Shown here piece after piece: positions 52,887-61,658 of a DNA stretch of 64,000 nucleotides (position 1 is its first letter; the number at the start of each line of letters is the position of its first letter). Both the position numbers and the translations under genes were made by a program. Under the pieces are notes generated by a model. The model did no database searches. It saw only the letters and a program-made list of their open reading frames with translations, and was not told the DNA's origin. The stretch comes from Amycolatopsis azurea DSM 43854. Lineage in GTDB: Bacteria; Actinomycetota; Actinomycetes; Mycobacteriales; Pseudonocardiaceae. Location: contig NZ_MUXN01000012.1 of NCBI RefSeq assembly GCF_001995215.1, positions 62,001-126,000 of the forward strand. The letters are read 5' to 3'.

Positions 52887-54809
52887 TCAGACGCGCCGCA
52901 GCACGCGCAGCAGGTATTCCTTGCGTTCCAACGGGTTGTTGTCGGTCCTCGACCGTGACGGCACCGCTCCCCGGACGGGCCGGTAGCCGTGGAAGGCGGT
53001 CTCCATCGCGCCCTCTCCCCGAGTAGCCGAAGGGAGAAGCTGGTGCACCTCATGGGTTTTCGCCGCCGGTATCTCGCCGTCGAGCTCCGCCGTCCCGCCT
53101 TTCGTGACCGTCGCGCGCGGGGTGGCGCGAGCCTGCGCCAGCAGTGCGTTGACCGGGCCGAGCGTGTCGGCCGGGGCCTGGAGGGTGAACCGGTGCATCG
53201 GTTCGTGCACGGTCGTCCCGGCCTCGCGCAACGCGGCCATCAGCACCAGCGGCGTCAGATTACGGAAGTCGCCCGCGGTGCTGGACATGCTCTTGTCGAA
53301 GGTGCCGTGGGCATGGCTTTGCCTGGCGTAGTACCCGGAATGCGTCATCGTCACCACGCAGTCGAGCACCTCCCAGCCGTGGACGCCCTCGCGCAGCGTC
53401 TCCTTCACCGTGTCCTCCACGGCTTTGACGAAGGAGTACGGCATGGAGCCGAGTTCGACCTCCAGCCGGAACACGACCCCGCTCCCCGGTGGACCGGGCT
53501 CGACGCGCAGTCCGACCGTCGCGAGGAAGGGATTGGGCGCCTTGCCGATGAGCTCGGCCGCCGATCCGGTACCGGAGACGTGTTCGACGCAGATCGTGGT
53601 CGTCTCGCTGAACGTGACGTCGATGCCGTACTCGTCCGCGAGCGTCGCCTGAATGACCTCCTTCTGTACTTCTCCGTACAGTGAAAGGGAAGTCTCCTGC
53701 CGGACCTCGTCGTGCCGCAGGCCGATCAGCGGGTCCTGTTCGGTGAGCCAGGTGAGCGCCTGATGCAGCGGACCGCGATCGGCCGGGTGCACCGGGGAGA
53801 CGACGGTCTCCAGTGTCGGCGGCGAGAACAGGGCCCGTGTCGCGTGCTTTCGCGGGACCCCGAGCATGTCACCGATCCGGACGTCGAGCCCGGACAGCTT
53901 CGCGATCCGTCCGGCCTCGGCCGACCCCGACGGCACGGCCGAGCCGTTGTCGAAGACGCTGATCGCGGTGACCTTGCCTTCGCGATCACCGAGCGGGACC
54001 TTGTCGCGGACGGCGACACTGCCGGAGAACAGCCGCACGTAGGCGATCTTCTCGCCACCCGGCGCGCGTTCGACCTTGAACACCGTGCCGGACAGCGGTC
54101 CGTCGACGTCGTTCTCCTTGGCGGGCAACAGGTTCTCGATGCCGTCGCGGAGGGCGTCGACACCGGCGCCGGTGATCGCCGATCCGAAGTAGACCGGATG
54201 AACGAGCCCGTCGGCCACCTTCGCGGTGAGTTCGGCGCGGAGCCGTGACGGCGTGAACGCGTCCGGGTCGGTGAGGTATCCGGTCAGGATGTCCTCGTCG
54301 AGCGCCGCCAGCACGTCGATCACCCGGTCGGGTTCCATCGGGTCCATCGCGACGACCGACGGCGTGAGTTTCCCGGCTATCTCCCGGAATACTCGGTCCG
54401 GGTCGGCGCCGCGGCGGTCCAGTTTGTTCACGAACAGCAGGGCGGGGATGCCCAGCCGTCGCAGCGTCCGCATCAGGACACGGGTCTGCGCCTGGACGCC
54501 TTCGACCGCCGACAGCACCAGGACGGCGCCGTCGAGCACGCCGAGCGCGCGTTCGACCTCGGCGATGAAATCGGGGTGGCCGGGGGTGTCGATCAGGTTG
54601 ACGGTGACGTCGCCGACGGCGAACGACACCACGGCCGCCTTGATGGTGATCCCGCGGGCGCGTTCCAGGGCCAGCGTGTCGGTCTGCGTGCTGCCGTCGT
54701 CGACGCTGCCCAGCTCGCCGATGATCCCGGCGGTGTGCAACAGCCGCTCGGTCAGGCTCGTCTTCCCGGCGTCAACATGCGCCAGAATCCCCAGGTTGAG
54801 GGTCTTCAC
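52887..54809 (-). CDS. Otr(A)/Tet(M)-like ribosomal protection GTPase
   Basis: The 640-residue translational GTPase has GILAHVDAGKTSLTERLLH (G1), RGITIKAAVVSF (G2), LIDTPGHPDF (G3), LFVNKLDRRG (G4) and GSAITGAG (G5), then EF-G-like domains II-V. The length and N-terminus match Tet(M)/Otr(A) rather than EF-G (about 700). Such proteins remove tetracycline from ribosomes. In actinomycetes, close relatives are also present in non-producers, so resistance is likely but not certain. An AGAGGAC-type hairpin lies upstream. Confidence 0.9.
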   Translation of the reverse strand: MKTLNLGILAHVDAGKTSLTERLLHTAGIIGELGSVDDGSTQTDTLALERARGITIKAAVVSFAVGDVTVNLIDTPGHPDFIAEVERALGVLDGAVLVLSAVEGVQAQTRVLMRTLRRLGIPALLFVNKLDRRGADPDRVFREIAGKLTPSVVAMDPMEPDRVIDVLAALDEDILTGYLTDPDAFTPSRLRAELTAKVADGLVHPVYFGSAITGAGVDALRDGIENLLPAKENDVDGPLSGTVFKVERAPGGEKIAYVRLFSGSVAVRDKVPLGDREGKVTAISVFDNGSAVPSGSAEAGRIAKLSGLDVRIGDMLGVPRKHATRALFSPPTLETVVSPVHPADRGPLHQALTWLTEQDPLIGLRHDEVRQETSLSLYGEVQKEVIQATLADEYGIDVTFSETTTICVEHVSGTGSAAELIGKAPNPFLATVGLRVEPGPPGSGVVFRLEVELGSMPYSFVKAVEDTVKETLREGVHGWEVLDCVVTMTHSGYYARQSHAHGTFDKSMSSTAGDFRNLTPLVLMAALREAGTTVHEPMHRFTLQAPADTLGPVNALLAQARATPRATVTKGGTAELDGEIPAAKTHEVHQLLPSATRGEGAMETAFHGYRPVRGAVPSRSRTDNNPLERKEYLLRVLRRV

Positions 54810-54951
54810 GAGGTGTCTTGTCCTTGAGGTAGGCGGAAATTACCCATGGGAAGGACGTGGACACCGGCAAGACGATCATCTCCTAGGCAGGGAATCGATC
54901 TCCCCGACTACAGCACCCCCGCCTCGGTGCCGCAACCGAATTACCCCCGAA

Positions 54952-55015
54952 CGCAATTCGTCCTCTGGCTGCGGTCGTTGCGTGTGCAAGTACCGCATCC
55001 AGAGGACGAAATGCG
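54952..55015. repeat. AGAGGAC-core palindrome, long inverted pair
   Basis: CGCAATTCGTCCTCTGG begins a 24-base arm at 54952-54975 that pairs at 22 of 24 positions with 54992-55015. The stem lies 7 bases beyond the GH3 gene end and may terminate the das-like operon. Confidence 0.8.
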
Positions 55016-55022
55016 AGGGGGG

Positions 55023-56465
55023 TCAGGCCAGGTACTCGGCGGCGGCCCGGAGGCTGACGTAGGACCCGCTGAACGTGTCGATCCGCGGACCTTCGGTGGC
55101 GGGGCCGGGAGCGCCGGTCTCGACCCGGATGTAGTCCACGCCCGTCTCCCGCAGCCAGCTCAGGAACTCGCGGACCTCGGGGTGCCGGTGCGCCTCACGC
55201 GTCACGACGACGAGGTCACGCGCGCCGTGGACGGCTTCGATCGCGGTCGCGATCCCGTCCGCGCCGACCTTGACCGCGCGGGTGCCGGGCACGAGCCCGG
55301 TCAGATGCGAGCCGAGCCCCCACGGCATCGGACCGGCCGCGATGATCGGCTCGGTCTCGATGTCGATCACCAGCGGCGGGCCGTCCAGCTTCGGCGTGCC
55401 CTGGATCCGCAGCGCCTTGCGCGCCGCCTCCAGGCCGAGCCGGTGGTCCACCGGCGAGATCGGCGTCGACACCGGGGGAGCGCCCAGCGCGGCGACCCGT
55501 TCGGACGCCTCGACCAGCCGTTCCAGCGGCAGTTCACCGGATTCGACCGCGGCCGCGATGACCGTCGCGATCCGGTTCAGATCGTCGTCGTCGAACGACA
55601 CCCCGCCCAGGCAGAGCGCGTCGGCGCCGGCGATCAGCGCCCGCACCGAAGCCCGGCCGACCCCGTCGGTCTTGCCGAGTTCGCCCGCGACGGCGCCCAT
55701 GTCGAGCGCGTCGGTGATCACCGCGCCGGTGAAGCCGAGTTCACCGCGCAGGACGTCGGTGAGCGCCTTCGGGTTGAGCGTGGCGGGCAGGTCACCCCAC
55801 GCGGGCACGACGAGGTGCCCGGTCATCACCGCGCGCACGCCCGCCGCGATCGCCGCCTTGAACGGGACGAGTTCGATCTCGTGCAGTTCCGCCTCGGTCC
55901 GCGGCAGCACCGGCAACGCGTGGTGCGAATCGTCGGTCGCCGCCCCGTGCCCGGGGAAGTGCTTGGCCGACGCGGCCACGCCGTACTTCTGCATCCCGGT
56001 GATGTACGCCGCGACATGCGGCGACGCCTTCACCGGATCCGAACCGAACGCCCGGACCCCGATGGAGGGATCCTCCGCCGCCAGGGTCAGATCCGCGCAC
56101 GGGGCGAAGTTGATCGTCACCCCGCAGGCGGCCAGCCGTTCGCCGAGCGCCGCGGCGACCGACGCCGTCAGTTCGACGTCGTCCGCGGCGCCGAGTGCGA
56201 GTGGTCCCGGGATGAACGAGCCGGTGGCGACGTCGAGCCTGGTGACGTCACCGCCCTCTTCGTCGATGCCGATGAGCACGTCGGGCCGTTCCGCCCGCAG
56301 CCGCGTGCTGAGCGCGGCCACCTGCTCGTCGTCGACCACGTTGCGGCCGAACAGGATCACGCCACCGAGGCCGTCCGCCACCTTGCGGCGCAGCCAGTCC
56401 GGCGCGGTGGTGCCGTCGAAGCCCGAAACGAGAACGGATGCGGCGAGCTTTTCCGGTGAAGACAA
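55023..56465 (-). CDS. GH3 beta-N-acetylglucosaminidase (NagZ-like)
   Basis: The 480-residue enzyme has the NagZ signature KHFPGHG at 168-174, the Asp-His dyad Asp179-Ser180-His181 used as acid/base, and the nucleophile Asp252 in VITDALDMGA. There is no signal peptide, so it acts inside the cell on imported chitobiose-type sugars. It is about 140 residues longer than NagZ, with a C-terminal Rossmann-like extension. A TTG start at 56465, 3 bases after the permease stop, has AAGGGG upstream. It corresponds in position and role to dasD of Streptomyces. Confidence 0.92.
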   Translation of the reverse strand: MSSPEKLAASVLVSGFDGTTAPDWLRRKVADGLGGVILFGRNVVDDEQVAALSTRLRAERPDVLIGIDEEGGDVTRLDVATGSFIPGPLALGAADDVELTASVAAALGERLAACGVTINFAPCADLTLAAEDPSIGVRAFGSDPVKASPHVAAYITGMQKYGVAASAKHFPGHGAATDDSHHALPVLPRTEAELHEIELVPFKAAIAAGVRAVMTGHLVVPAWGDLPATLNPKALTDVLRGELGFTGAVITDALDMGAVAGELGKTDGVGRASVRALIAGADALCLGGVSFDDDDLNRIATVIAAAVESGELPLERLVEASERVAALGAPPVSTPISPVDHRLGLEAARKALRIQGTPKLDGPPLVIDIETEPIIAAGPMPWGLGSHLTGLVPGTRAVKVGADGIATAIEAVHGARDLVVVTREAHRHPEVREFLSWLRETGVDYIRVETGAPGPATEGPRIDTFSGSYVSLRAAAEYLA

Positions 56466-56468
56466 GGA

Positions 56469-57299
56469 TTACCCCTTCACTGCGCCTGCGGTCAGGTTGG
56501 ACACGAGCTTGCGCTGAACGAGAATGAAGAACACCAGCGCGGGCACGGCGTAGATGACCGACGCCGCCATGATCCCGCCCCAGTCCACGGAGAACGCCGT
56601 GCGGAACGAGGAAAGCCACACCGGCAGCGTCTGCTTGTTCTGGTCGCGCATGAACACGAACGCGAACAGGAACTCGTTCCACGCGGTGATGAAGCTGAAC
56701 ACCGAGGTGGTCACCAGGCCCGGCGCGAGCAGCGGCAGCGTCACGCGGCGGAAGGCACCCGCCCGGCTGCAGCCGTCGATCATCGCGGCCTCTTCGAGGT
56801 CGTACGGGATGCCGTTGACGAAGCCGTAGAGCATCCAGCACGTGAAGGGCAGCGTCGCCGCGAAGTACACCAGCAGCAGCGAAGGCAGCTGGTTGAGCAG
56901 CCCGGCGTCGCGCATGAGCAGGTACATCGGGATCAGCAGCGCCTCGAACGGCGCGAGCTGGGCGACCAGCACCAGGAGCAGGAAGCCCTTGCGCCCGCGG
57001 AACCGCATACGGGACAGGGGAACCGCCGCCAGCACACCCGCGACGAGCGAGCACAGCACCGCGCCGATCGTGACGATCAGGCTGTTCATCAGGTACGTGG
57101 TGAACCCGGGCTTCGTCAGTGCCGACACGAAGTTGTCGAGGGTCGCCGCGGACGGGATCAGGTCGTAGTCCGGGGACAGGACCTGGCCCGGCGTCTTCAG
57201 CGAGGAGGTGATCATCCAGTACGTCGGGAAGACGAACAGGAGGGCCACGACCACGCCGAGCGCGCCGAGGCCGATCCGCTGGGTCAGGGTTTTCCTCAT
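56469..57299 (-). CDS. dasC: ABC sugar transporter permease, DasC-like
   Basis: The 276-residue permease has six membrane segments and the binding-protein-dependent EAA loop EEAAMIDGCSRAGAFRRVTL. It overlaps the upstream permease by four bases. With DasA- and DasB-like genes it would form the membrane channel for chitobiose-type sugars. No dedicated ATPase gene is present; in Streptomyces the shared ATPase MsiK serves such importers, and the same is inferred here. Confidence 0.85.
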   Translation of the reverse strand: MRKTLTQRIGLGALGVVVALLFVFPTYWMITSSLKTPGQVLSPDYDLIPSAATLDNFVSALTKPGFTTYLMNSLIVTIGAVLCSLVAGVLAAVPLSRMRFRGRKGFLLLVLVAQLAPFEALLIPMYLLMRDAGLLNQLPSLLLVYFAATLPFTCWMLYGFVNGIPYDLEEAAMIDGCSRAGAFRRVTLPLLAPGLVTTSVFSFITAWNEFLFAFVFMRDQNKQTLPVWLSSFRTAFSVDWGGIMAASVIYAVPALVFFILVQRKLVSNLTAGAVKG

Positions 57300-58282
57300 G
57301 ACAGGTCGGCCTCCTTCGTGCGCACCAGCAGCTGGACGTACCGGGCGGTGAGCAGGATCAGCACGAGCATCATCAGCAGGGCGGCGGTGGCCGCCAGGCC
57401 GAAGTGGTTGCCCGCGAGGCCCTTGAGGTACATGTAGACCGGCAGCGTCGTGCTGGCGCCGTCCGGCCCGCCTTGACGGATCGCCCACACCTGGGCGAAC
57501 AGCTTGAAGTCCCACAGGACCGACAGGAACGTGACCATGGTCAGGATCGGCCGGATCGCCGGCCAGCTGACCGCCCAGAACGCCTGCCAGCCGTTGGCGC
57601 CGTCGATGCCCGCGGCCTCGTACTGCTCCTTCGGGACGCCGAGCAGCCCGGCGTACAGCGTGAACGCCACGAACGGCACGGCCTGCCAGACCACCAGCAG
57701 CCCGATCACGGTCAGCGTGCTCGCGCCGGTGGAGAACCAGGAATGCCCGATGAAGCTCTCGAAACCGAGTTTCGCGAGCGTCTTGTTCAGGATCCCGTAC
57801 TGCTGGTCGAAGATCCACTGGAAGACCGTGGTGGTCGCGACCACCGGGGTCGCCCACGCGAGGATCAGCGCGACCTGCAGGATCACCCGGACCACCGGGT
57901 TGAGATGCCGCATCAGCAGCGCCATGAACAGCGCGAGCAGCAGCGTGATGATGACGACCGACGCGGTGAACACCAGCGTGCGGACCGTGATCTCCCAGAA
58001 TTCCGAATCGGAAAGGATCTCGGAGAAGTTTTCGAACCCGACCCAGACCATCTCCCCGGAGACCAGCTCACGCAGGTCGAGCTTCCGGAAACTGATCCCG
58101 ATCAGCTGCATCGTCGGCCAGCCCAGCAGGACCAGGATCGCGACCAGCGCGGGAAGGATCAGCAGGTACGGCGCCGTCCGTTCGCCGAGACGGAGACGCC
58201 GGTTGGACTTCGGGGGTTTGATGCGCGGCGATGCCGGCGGGGTGGCCCCCGCCGGCATCGTCACATCTTTCGTCGTGGTCAT
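57296..58282 (-). CDS. dasB: ABC sugar transporter permease, DasB-like
   Basis: The 328-residue permease has an N-terminal cytoplasmic tail (about 35 residues), six membrane segments and the EAA loop EQYEAAGIDGANGWQAFWAV. It pairs with the second permease. It overlaps both neighbours by four bases, consistent with one operon from dasA. Confidence 0.85.
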   Translation of the reverse strand: MTTTKDVTMPAGATPPASPRIKPPKSNRRLRLGERTAPYLLILPALVAILVLLGWPTMQLIGISFRKLDLRELVSGEMVWVGFENFSEILSDSEFWEITVRTLVFTASVVIITLLLALFMALLMRHLNPVVRVILQVALILAWATPVVATTTVFQWIFDQQYGILNKTLAKLGFESFIGHSWFSTGASTLTVIGLLVVWQAVPFVAFTLYAGLLGVPKEQYEAAGIDGANGWQAFWAVSWPAIRPILTMVTFLSVLWDFKLFAQVWAIRQGGPDGASTTLPVYMYLKGLAGNHFGLAATAALLMMLVLILLTARYVQLLVRTKEADLS

Positions 58283-59571
58283 CCGCCGATGAGCTTGTCG
58301 AGCGCTGCGTTGGCGTCGGCGGTCGCCTGGTCGAGCGTCTTCGTTCCGGTCAGGTAGGCGGTCAGCATGTCCTTGATCGGGTTCTGACCGGACTCGACGT
58401 CACCCCACTTGGGGCTGGTCGGGACGGCACGGCCGTTCTTGGAGGCCTCGGCCATGACCTTGCCGAACTCGCTGGCGGCGAGCGCGGACACGTCGGTCGA
58501 GGTGCCGGGGACGTAACCGCCCTTGGCCAGCTCGGTCTGGTACTTCGCGGTGGAGAGCAGCTTGACGTAGTCCTTGGCCGCGGCCGCGTTCTTGCTGTTG
58601 GCCGGGATGACCAGGTTCGAGCCACCGAGGAAGACCGGGGCGGCCTGGCCGGCGTTCTTGCTCGGGATCGGGAACGCGCCGGACTTCTCCTTGATCGACG
58701 GGTCGGCCTTCGCGGCGGTGTCGACGCCACCCGAGACGGCGATCATCATCGCGACCTTGCCCGCGCCGTAGATGCCCTCCTGCTGCGGCGTCGCCTCGTC
58801 GGCGTCCTTCGGCGCCTTGGTGCCGGAAGCCTCGACGACCTGCTTGTAGAACTCCAGGCCGGACTTCACCTGCGGGGTGTTCAGCGTGGCCTTGAAGGAC
58901 TTGCCGTTGGCCTGGGCGATGTCGCCGCCCTCGTCCCAGAGGAACGAAAGCAGGGTGTACCAGTTCTGGCCGGGCATGTAGAGGGCCTGGAACTCGGGGT
59001 CGCTGCCGAACTTGGCCTTGAGCTTGGTCATCGCGTCGAGCCACTCCGTGCGGGACTTCGGCGTCGCGGTGATGCCGGCCTGCTCGAACATGTCCTTGCG
59101 GTAGATGACCTCACGGTTGGCCGCGTAGAACGGTACGCCGTAAGTCTTGCCGTCGAACTCACCGGAAGCCTTGAGGCCCTGCAGCCACTGCGCGCCGTTG
59201 AAGTCGTTCACGCTGGAGGTGAGGTCGGCGAGCACGCCCTGGTTCGCGAACGCGGGGGTCTGGGTGTTGCCCAGCTCGATCACGTCCGGCGGGTTGTCAC
59301 TGGCCAGCGCGGTGGTCAGCTTCTGCTGGATGCCGTTCCACTGCTGGATCTCGTACTTGACCTTGACGCCGGGGTGTGCGTCTTCGAATTCCTTGTGGAG
59401 CGAGTTCGTCAGCGATTCCGGGGCGGACCCCGTCATGAGCCAGACCGTGACCGTGCCGTTCGAGGCCGCAGCGCTCGAATTCGTGCTGTCGCCACTACCG
59501 GAACCGGCGCAGCCCGCCGTCGCGAGGGTGATGGCGGCGGCGCCCGTAGCCATCTTGAGCCAGCGCTTCAC
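58279..59571 (-). CDS. dasA: Chitobiose-type ABC sugar-binding lipoprotein, DasA-like
   Basis: This 430-residue solute-binding protein has a lipobox (LATAGCAG) after a short signal peptide and a family-1 sugar-binding fold. The stretch EIQQWNGIQQKLTTALASDN followed by PPDVIELGNTQ closely resembles S. coelicolor DasA as I recall it. It is predicted to bind chitobiose or related amino-sugar dimers. The GTG at 59571 has AAAGGA upstream. Two palindromes upstream, one a DasR-like site, probably control the operon. Confidence 0.87.
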   Translation of the reverse strand: MKRWLKMATGAAAITLATAGCAGSGSGDSTNSSAAASNGTVTVWLMTGSAPESLTNSLHKEFEDAHPGVKVKYEIQQWNGIQQKLTTALASDNPPDVIELGNTQTPAFANQGVLADLTSSVNDFNGAQWLQGLKASGEFDGKTYGVPFYAANREVIYRKDMFEQAGITATPKSRTEWLDAMTKLKAKFGSDPEFQALYMPGQNWYTLLSFLWDEGGDIAQANGKSFKATLNTPQVKSGLEFYKQVVEASGTKAPKDADEATPQQEGIYGAGKVAMMIAVSGGVDTAAKADPSIKEKSGAFPIPSKNAGQAAPVFLGGSNLVIPANSKNAAAAKDYVKLLSTAKYQTELAKGGYVPGTSTDVSALAASEFGKVMAEASKNGRAVPTSPKWGDVESGQNPIKDMLTAYLTGTKTLDQATADANAALDKLIGG

Positions 59572-59618
59572 TCGTGCCGTCCTTTCGATGCCCGGCCACT
59601 GTGCCGGGCTCCCACAAA

Positions 59619-59634
59619 ATGGTGTAGACCAATG
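59619..59634. promoter_or_regulatory. DasR-like operator (near match) upstream of dasA
   Basis: ATGGTGTAGACCAATG contains GGTGTAGACC, one base off the DasR core GGTCTAGACC, 48-63 bases before the dasA start codon. A second, unrelated palindrome lies 9 bases further upstream. Confidence 0.6.
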
Positions 59635-59642
59635 TGGGCAGC

Positions 59643-59656
59643 GTGGTACGTACCAC
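59643..59656. promoter_or_regulatory. Second palindrome in the dasA control region
   Basis: GTGGTACGTACCAC is a perfect 14-base palindrome. A TTGACA -35-like box (minus strand, 59663-59668) lies upstream, so the palindrome falls in the promoter spacer. The centre differs from the DasR core, so another regulator may bind here. Confidence 0.5.
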
Positions 59657-59869
59657 TTCGACTGTCAAGCGGGTGGCCGGTTCGTTGTAAACGCGCCGCA
59701 ATCTTTCACCTTGTGTGAGCGCATCATCACGCTGATGATCGGATTTCGCGCGTGCCGACAAGCGCTCGCGAGGCACGCTGACATGCGGTTTTTCGTTGAC
59801 CGTCCCGGTGATCGGTGCATTCGGCGGGAGGGTGTTGCGCCGTTCGGCGGAAGGCGGTCTCGCGTTCGC

Positions 59870-60280
59870 CTAGCGGTAGTCCTCGTCGTCCTCGGGAGGC
59901 TCGATGCCGAGGAGCGCGCGGGTCTGATCCTGGAGGAACCACGCCAGCGTCGCGGTGATGATCAACAGGACCAGCGGGAGGACCGGGCCGCCCTTGGCGA
60001 GGATGAACAGCTCGGTGACGCTCGCGCCCACCATGATGCCCGCGAGCAGCAGCGCCGACGGCCCGCCGAAGCGGGGGACGAGCAGCCCGATCGCGCCGGC
60101 GGCCTCCAGGACGCCGGTGACGTACCGCAGCCACTGCCCGAGGCCGATCTCGGCGAAGGTCTGTTCGGTGTGGCCGCCCGCGAACAGCAGGTACGCGCTG
60201 TAGAGGAACTCGGCGGCGAGCGCGACGCGCACGATCCACAGCACGATCGAGCCGATGGGCGGGCTGGGGCGTCCGGGCAT
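59870..60280 (-). CDS. DoxX-family membrane protein
   Basis: The 136-residue protein has four hydrophobic segments and the DoxX pattern VRVALAAEFLYSAYLLFAGG and VTGVLEAAGAIGLLVPRFGG. Members are small membrane redox or quinone-linked proteins of mostly unknown role. ATG at 60280 opens the homologous part; the frame is open further upstream across the 55-nt palindrome but that is unlikely to be coding. Confidence 0.82.
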   Translation of the reverse strand: MPGRPSPPIGSIVLWIVRVALAAEFLYSAYLLFAGGHTEQTFAEIGLGQWLRYVTGVLEAAGAIGLLVPRFGGPSALLLAGIMVGASVTELFILAKGGPVLPLVLLIITATLAWFLQDQTRALLGIEPPEDDEDYR

Positions 60281-60328
60281 GCCGGAAATCTTTCTCCGGG
60301 CTGCGGTGGGTGGCAAGGGGGTGCGAAA

Positions 60329-60383
60329 GTCCGTGAAGGACTCCTTGAGGGACTCAGAGTCCCTCAAGGAGTCCTTCACGGAC
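60329..60383. repeat. 55-nt palindrome family, copy 3 (perfect)
   Basis: Two 27-base arms mirror perfectly around A60356. It lies 6 bases after the stop codon of the metalloprotease-lectin gene and before the DoxX start, so it probably terminates the upstream gene. Confidence 0.87.
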
Positions 60384-60389
60384 AGGTGG

Positions 60390-61610
60390 CTAGGCCGGGA
60401 TCTGCCAGGACTGGCCCGCCGAACCGGTGCAGGTCGAGATCACCAGCCGCGTGCCCTCGCCGGTGCCACCGCCTTCGACGTCGAGGCATTTACCGGACTG
60501 CGGGTTGACCAGCGTCGAGCCGGATCGCTGCCAGGTCTGCGCCCCGGTCTTGTTGCAGTCCCACAGCTGCGTCTTCGTCCCGTCCGCCGTCCCGCTGTTG
60601 TCGACGTCCAGGCATTTCCCGAGCGAGCGCAGGGTCCCGTTCTGCACCGCCCACGTCTGCGCGCCGGTGCCGTTGCAGTTCCAGAGCCGCACCGCCGTGC
60701 CGTTCGCGATCTGCGAATGGTCGACGTCGACGCATTTGCCGGTCACCCCGGTGATCCGTCCCGCCGGATACGGCGAGCCGCCACGGATCAGGTAATCGCT
60801 GTTGGCCACGTTCCAGTGCGTGGCGAGGTAGCCGCCGGGGGCGGGGTTGGTGTGGAAGTAGTCGTCGCCGAGGCAGTCGATCTGGTTCTCCGGCGCGCCG
60901 GGGCAGACCTTCTTCAGTCCGCCGGGCGGGAGGCCGCCGTCGTCGTAACACATGATGTCTTCGTCGTCCCGGCAATGGCCGTAGGGCGTCGCGTTCGGCG
61001 CGCTGCCCTGGACGGCGCCGAGGTTGTGCAGGAGTTCGTGCCCGCTGGCCTGCCAGCTCCAGCATCCCGTGCCGACGGTCGCGTAGTGCGGGCCGCCGTT
61101 GTACGGATTGCTCGCGCCCGGACTGTCGTTGCCGCCGTTGCCGAACGCGAGCCCGCAGCCGCCCGCGTCGTACCAGACGAGGTACTTCCGGTCGGCGCGG
61201 TCGTAGCCCTGCGCCTTGATGGCGTTGGTGATCGTGTCCACGTCGGCCATCGCGGACTGGGCGATGACGACGTTCGCGATCGTCGCCTTGCAGCTCGCGT
61301 CGTGCACGTACCGGACGTGCCGAACGCCGCCGCCGAGCCGGGACGCGGCCTCGACGAAGATGTCGTCGATCTGGCTCGTGAAGGTCTGGAACTGGCCGAC
61401 GAGCTGTCCGTACCGGTCCGCTTGCGTGTTCCCGCGGACGTAAAGCGCCTGGACGCGTTTTCCGCTGACGCCGTCACCGTCGCAGACCGCCGAGGCCGGA
61501 GCCGCGGTCGCGACGGGAGCCTGAGTCGCCGCCGCGACGGGAGCGGGCAAGGAGATGACGCCGAGCGCCAACGCGGCGCCTGCCACGAGTCCGAGGAATC
61601 TTCTGGTCAT
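60390..61610 (-). CDS. Secreted zinc metalloprotease with C-terminal ricin-type lectin domain
   Basis: This 406-residue protein has a signal peptide (FLGLVAGAALALGVISLPAP), a catalytic region with the metzincin-like motif HELLHNLG at 191-198 (His191, Glu192, His195), a likely third ligand His212 and a Met-turn Met220 (DIMCYDD), and a C-terminal ricin-B-like lectin domain with three QxW repeats (QTWAVQNG, QTWQRSG, QSWQIPA). The lectin part probably anchors it to sugars of cell walls or chitin. The ATG at 61610 opens the signal peptide. A DasR-like operator lies 49-64 bases upstream. Confidence 0.88.
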   Translation of the reverse strand: MTRRFLGLVAGAALALGVISLPAPVAAATQAPVATAAPASAVCDGDGVSGKRVQALYVRGNTQADRYGQLVGQFQTFTSQIDDIFVEAASRLGGGVRHVRYVHDASCKATIANVVIAQSAMADVDTITNAIKAQGYDRADRKYLVWYDAGGCGLAFGNGGNDSPGASNPYNGGPHYATVGTGCWSWQASGHELLHNLGAVQGSAPNATPYGHCRDDEDIMCYDDGGLPPGGLKKVCPGAPENQIDCLGDDYFHTNPAPGGYLATHWNVANSDYLIRGGSPYPAGRITGVTGKCVDVDHSQIANGTAVRLWNCNGTGAQTWAVQNGTLRSLGKCLDVDNSGTADGTKTQLWDCNKTGAQTWQRSGSTLVNPQSGKCLDVEGGGTGEGTRLVISTCTGSAGQSWQIPA

Positions 61611-61658
61611 GCCGAACCGCCTTTTCCTCACGGGGGATGAGGCATCCGGATGCAGCAA

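Noticed and set aside
59870..60379. A longer DoxX protein starting inside the 55-nt palindrome
   Set aside because: The additional N-terminal residues are a translation of the palindrome and of the bases between; homology begins at the ATG at 60280.
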